Source: Spirochaetes bacterium ADurb.Bin133 (GTDB lineage Bacteria > Spirochaetota > GWE2-31-10 > MWDO01). From it: a DNA stretch of 64,000 nucleotides. Below the pieces are notes generated by a model. That model ran no database searches and was not told the origin of the DNA. It was given only the letters and a program-made list of their open reading frames with translations. Of the stretch, positions 62,512 to 64,000 are shown piece after piece. Location: assembly GCA_002070605.1 (NCBI GenBank), contig MWDO01000008.1:1-64000 (forward strand), read 5' to 3'. The stretch's first letter is position 1, and each line of letters starts with the position of its first letter. Both the position numbers and the translations under genes were made by a program.

Positions 62512-64000
62512 AAAAGATATAATTTTAATTACATTAAATATAATATTAATCGTCGTTTCTGTTATAGGAATAAGGTTCTATAAAAATATTCCAATTAGAA
62601 TAAATGAAAAAAACATAACAAAAACAAAATTTATTTTTGGACGGGACGACGGCTCTATTATATCAACAAATGTTTTTCTGCTAAAAAACGGTAGAATAAG
62701 GGGAATTATTGGAAATAACGAATTTTATTGGACTTATAAAAACAGTAATATAATATTTCTTGACAAAAATAAAAACAAAACTACTATTTTTAATGAGAAA
62801 AATAGTATACTTGAGGGAAAATTTTTATTAGACGATAGAATCGTCCATACGTTAACCCCCGTTAGATCTGATAATATATTTTTATATATAATTATATTGA
62901 TGTTTTTCTTTTTTATTAATTTGTTAGTTTTCAAGATTTGTCAAATAAATATTAAAAATACCGCTCTATTCTTACTAAAAAATAGATTTTTGATCGCTCT
63001 ATTATTTCTTATTCTCTATGTAGTATACTCTATTTTACCAATTTTTAACGCCGGCGTAATCGGCAGCTGGGATTTTGTTAAACATCTATATAGAGCGGAA
63101 TTTCTTGCAAAGTATTTGGACGTTAACGGATTTAGTCTCGAACAATATAATGGATTTCAGGTATTTCTTTTTTATTTCCCCGGATTTTCCCTTCTTATCG
63201 CCGTTTTACATCTTTTAACGTTAAAACTGATTCCTGTAATTGTTATATATAAGTTTTTAATTCTATTCACATACGTTGCGCTACCCGCCGGGATTTATTT
63301 TTTAATGAAGATTTTTAACTTTAAAAAAACAAGTCGCCTGATAGCCGCGCTTTTTGTTTTTACATTTAATACTGCTTACGGATTTGGGTTTTCTTCTACA
63401 TTTAAAATAGGGCTTGACGTTCAATTTTTTTCAGTATCATTAATTACTTTTGCGATAGGAGTCTATTATAAATATGTTTTATTGATGAAAGAGAGAAAGA
63501 TTGTTTATACGCTTCTCATTTCTTTATTTTTCGCTTTTATAATACTCGTCCATCTTCAGACAGGAATTTATCTTGGAATATTACTTATTTTGTTAAATAT
63601 CTTATTTTTTCTTAAGATTGAAAACAAAATAAATTATACGATTCATAATGGAATTGTAATAATTACGACTCTTTTATTAATTTCGTTTTGGTTAATTCCA
63701 ATGTATATTAATTATGATTTATACGGAATGTCGACAGCCTTTGGTCGTCCTACTATCGATATTCTCATAAAAGATTTTATTGCAGGAAATTTTTTGTCTA
63801 CAAACAATTATATTTCATATTTTGTTATTCTAGGATTAGTTTTTCTTGTTTTAAGAAAAAAAGAGTTAAATATTTTTATTTCGCTATCTATTTTAATAAC
63901 TTTAGTTCTTTCATTTAAATTTTTTACGCCGAACAATAAAACTCTTTTAAGTTTAATGGGCATTCTTGAAAACAGGACTTTTTCGCCGTTATGTCTCTGG
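62495..64000 (+). CDS. Polytopic membrane protein, truncated by the window end
   Basis: A frame from ATG 62495 stays open for 502 codons to the edge. It overlaps the flavoprotein gene by 17 bases. The protein has one N-terminal helix, a ~100-residue loop and then many membrane segments. [15 protein letters not shown] before the third helix recalls PTPS-related/glycosyltransferase-like polytopic proteins that act on lipid-linked sugars. The 3' end lies outside the window. Confidence 0.75.
   Translation, partial: MKRGNRKDIILITLNIILIVVSVIGIRFYKNIPIRINEKNITKTKFIFGRDDGSIISTNVFLLKNGRIRGIIGNNEFYWTYKNSNIIFLDKNKNKTTIFNEKNSILEGKFLLDDRIVHTLTPVRSDNIFLYIIILMFFFFINLLVFKICQINIKNTALFLLKNRFLIALLFLILYVVYSILPIFNAGVIGSWDFVKHLYRAEFLAKYLDVNGFSLEQYNGFQVFLFYFPGFSLLIAVLHLLTLKLIPVIVIYKFLILFTYVALPAGIYFLMKIFNFKKTSRLIAALFVFTFNTAYGFGFSSTFKIGLDVQFFSVSLITFAIGVYYKYVLLMKERKIVYTLLISLFFAFIILVHLQTGIYLGILLILLNILFFLKIENKINYTIHNGIVIITTLLLISFWLIPMYINYDLYGMSTAFGRPTIDILIKDFIAGNFLSTNNYISYFVILGLVFLVLRKKELNIFISLSILITLVLSFKFFTPNNKTLLSLMGILENRTFSPLCLW

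Overview
The window reads as one stretch of an AT-rich, diderm, probably anaerobic bacterial chromosome. Many predicted lipoproteins have loose lipoboxes ending in Ser-Cys or Gly-Cys. There is a LolC/E-type permease, a beta-barrel-like protein, a penicillin-binding protein with a C-terminal PASTA domain, ankyrin-repeat and GGDEF proteins, and a giant 2-hydroxyacyl-CoA dehydratase activase. I favour a spirochaete-like host, but this is an inference from gene style, not proven.

Left part (1-17.2 kb): a diguanylate cyclase, argC, proS, a cation/proton-type antiporter and a HicAB toxin-antitoxin pair lie among repeats. Next come potD-ilvD-pyrD on the plus strand, and a minus-strand operon of a flavin reductase, an aminotransferase and potABC. 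The spermidine/putrescine transporter is therefore split between two loci. Middle left (17.4-33.4 kb): a large coiled-coil protein, a PBP of the FtsI class, and xseB followed by an EpmA-like ligase. These are followed by an ankyrin protein, a five-gene lolC/E-thiN-envelope operon, an M49-like metallopeptidase and a CsgG-like lipoprotein pair.

A surface-polysaccharide block (33.8-42.8 kb) holds a Wzt-type ABC ATPase, glycosyltransferases, methyltransferases, a DegT aminotransferase and a cupin. Much of it is more AT-rich than its surroundings, and it lies between inverted copies of a ~175 bp repeat. Beyond it are an initiator tRNA, a pyrBI operon with an apparent attenuator and leader peptide, a GtrA-type protein, the 1450-residue activase, and several methyltransferases. 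After these come a beta-helix lipoprotein, a hydrolase, a YafQ-type toxin-antitoxin pair and an AbfB-type lipoprotein. The right edge is a galE-gtrA-flavoprotein-polytopic membrane protein operon cut by the window end.

The most striking structure is a family of mosaic intergenic elements (about 16 sites). They are packed with short palindromes centred on CATATG, CAATTG and GAATTC, and often bounded by inverted termini CCGTCGGTTTTTTGGGG / CCCCAAAAAACCGACGG. Copies bracket both toxin-antitoxin modules and several single accessory genes. They are not CRISPR and do not match integron attC sites. No transposase is visible. I regard them as an undescribed (to me) non-autonomous repeat family. Most apparent ORFs inside them are palindrome translations, not genes.
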